A stretch of 64,000 nucleotides of DNA. Origin: Thermocrinis albus DSM 14484 (GTDB lineage: Bacteria; Aquificota; Aquificia; Aquificales; Aquificaceae). The notes beneath the pieces were generated by a model. It ran no database searches. It was not told the origin of the DNA and saw nothing but the letters and a program-made list of their open reading frames with translations. The translations under genes and the position numbers were made by a program. The stretch is from positions 853,529 to 917,528 of the forward strand of contig NC_013894.1 of NCBI RefSeq assembly GCF_000025605.1, given 5' to 3'. Every line of letters starts with the position of its first letter. Within the stretch, counting starts at the first letter, position 1. Shown one piece after another: positions 63,060-64,000 of the stretch.

Positions 63060-64000
63060 GTCACACCCGCCCTGTGATGTATTTTAATCTGGTCAAGAAA
63101 CTCATCCTCTGCAGGAACACCCCGCAAGACAACCTCTCTACCATCCGATAAATGTATAAGCACCTCAGCTTCCTCCCTTTTGGAGTACCTTGCCACTATG
63201 TTGGCTATAAGTTGAAGGTCTTCCTCACTGGGGTCTCCCTTTATTAGGGCAAAGGTTCCTTTACCGTCAAGGCGACGTGCGTAAGAGTATCTACTCCTGA
63301 AACCCTGCAGAAAGTTCACCTCGCCTTCGTGGCGTGCTACTATTACCTTTACTCCTGAGGGGAGTCTCAGATGTCTTCCCACCGAGAAAAGGACTAGGTC
63401 ATCTTCCGTAATCTTACCCTCCACGCTGAGAGCTTCTTTAAACCTGAAAGCGTAGGTTTCATCAGTAAGATAACAACATCCACCCGCCGGTTGTTGGTAC
63501 TCAAGACCGTACCTCTTGGCAAGTTCTATCTGTACTTTCCTACCTCTTCCTCTGATACCCAGTAGTCTCTCTCTGTCTACCCATCCCAGCTTTTCAGGAA
63601 TGGTGGGTGGTAAAAGCTTTGCGGAAAGGGGTCTAAGTACTAGGCCTTTGAGATCTGCCTCTTCTTCTATAAGCATAAGACGTTGGTATGTCTGACTCAT
63701 AGGTCTCTGGCCTAGCACTTCTCCCGTTACCACAAACTGGTAGCCCTCCTTCTCCATTATCTCCTTAGCTTTTCTAAGCATCATTATCCTACAGTCTACG
63801 CAAGGGTTCACATTCTTCCCATAACCGTACTTGGGATTCAGCAGGACATGAATGTACTCCTTAGAGATATCCACTATCTCTATGGGGACACCCAGCTGGG
63901 CTGCTGCTCGAAGAGCTGGGTTGACATACTGCTGTCCGTCTTCTCTCCGCAGGCCAAGGCGTCTCTTGTGCTCCGTTATACAGAAACCTGTGTAAAAGTG
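63056..64000 (-). CDS. MnmA/ThiI-like tRNA thiolation protein, N-terminus cut by the window edge
   Basis: The frame is open to position 64000 without reaching a start; about 314 codons are visible. NPCVDCRIMMLRKAKEIM, VTGEVLGQRPMSQ and YQQPAGGCCYLTDETYAFRF resemble the ATP-pyrophosphatase family annotated as tRNA thiouridylase/4-thiouridine synthase. The C-terminal 100 residues look like the NFACT-R_2-type domain. Sulfur would come from TusA next door. The P-loop is outside the window, so activity cannot be judged. Confidence 0.8.
   Translation of the reverse strand, partial: HFYTGFCITEHKRRLGLRREDGQQYVNPALRAAAQLGVPIEIVDISKEYIHVLLNPKYGYGKNVNPCVDCRIMMLRKAKEIMEKEGYQFVVTGEVLGQRPMSQTYQRLMLIEEEADLKGLVLRPLSAKLLPPTIPEKLGWVDRERLLGIRGRGRKVQIELAKRYGLEYQQPAGGCCYLTDETYAFRFKEALSVEGKITEDDLVLFSVGRHLRLPSGVKVIVARHEGEVNFLQGFRSRYSYARRLDGKGTFALIKGDPSEEDLQLIANIVARYSKREEAEVLIHLSDGREVVLRGVPAEDEFLDQIKIHHRAGVT

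Overview
The window is a gene-dense chromosomal segment of a thermophilic Aquificales bacterium, most likely an Aquificaceae member near Hydrogenobacter or Thermocrinis. This rests on gene content: a very long DHH/CBS/tRNA-nucleotidyltransferase fusion, a DNA polymerase I type 5' nuclease encoded on its own, a bacterial Get3 with a C-terminal HSP20-like domain, and a selenocysteine formate dehydrogenase. The genus is not resolved. Almost no DNA is noncoding, genes commonly overlap by ATGA, and no intergenic stretch exceeds 300 bases.

Layout. 1-3900: an rRNA operon on the minus strand (16S, tRNA-Ile, tRNA-Ala, start of 23S) with two tandem consensus promoters, a boxB-like hairpin, boxA-like repeats before both 16S and 23S, and a 16S processing stem. 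3.9-17 kb: ispD, an MFS transporter, dnaX, the A-adding-type tRNA nucleotidyltransferase, secG, prmC, a CorC-type protein, then a minus-strand gap-comM-LOG-pgi/pmi-terC block. 17-25 kb: sco1-rsmG-copD-like, lepA, purE, bioB with a lipoate-ligase-like gene, and pheA. 25-31.6 kb: trpS-PHP-SPFH-DUF58, motAB, tsaE, pycA. 31.6-37 kb: a lipoprotein, DUF3501, rubrerythrin, gcvPA, gcvH and a GGDEF protein. 37-47.6 kb: nuoEF, uracil-DNA glycosylase, Get3/ArsA with an SCP2 protein, a DEAD-box helicase, TauE, ilvH, thiE, the 5' nuclease, flgF and pdxA. 47.7-54.2 kb: the formate dehydrogenase island. 54.2-61.6 kb: thrS, plsC, mobB, a heptosyltransferase, two small proteins, a GGDEF-EAL protein, hisA and hemH. 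61.5-64 kb: aroE and a sulfur-relay operon (NifU-like, DUF1858-like, TusA, MnmA-like) running off the right edge.

The most unusual region is the formate dehydrogenase island. It encodes a Tat-exported, UGA-containing catalytic subunit with a SECIS hairpin right after the UGA. Behind it come the iron-sulfur and cytochrome b subunits, a Cu/Zn superoxide dismutase, FdhE, a GcvH-fold protein that keeps the lipoyl lysine but carries a Tat-like N-terminus, and, one base after that gene, the tRNA-Sec that decodes the UGA. mobB (molybdenum cofactor) lies just downstream. The selenoenzyme and its decoder tRNA may therefore share one transcript.

A second theme is gene expression. About twenty genes have a TATAAT-like -10 box ending only 6-10 bases before the start codon, which predicts leaderless mRNAs. 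Seven of eight convergent gene pairs overlap at their 3' ends, so intrinsic terminators between them are essentially absent. Other notable points are an rsmG gene with no AUG/GUG/UUG start, a perfect palindrome before bioB, and two mutually exclusive hairpins between rubrerythrin and DUF3501.
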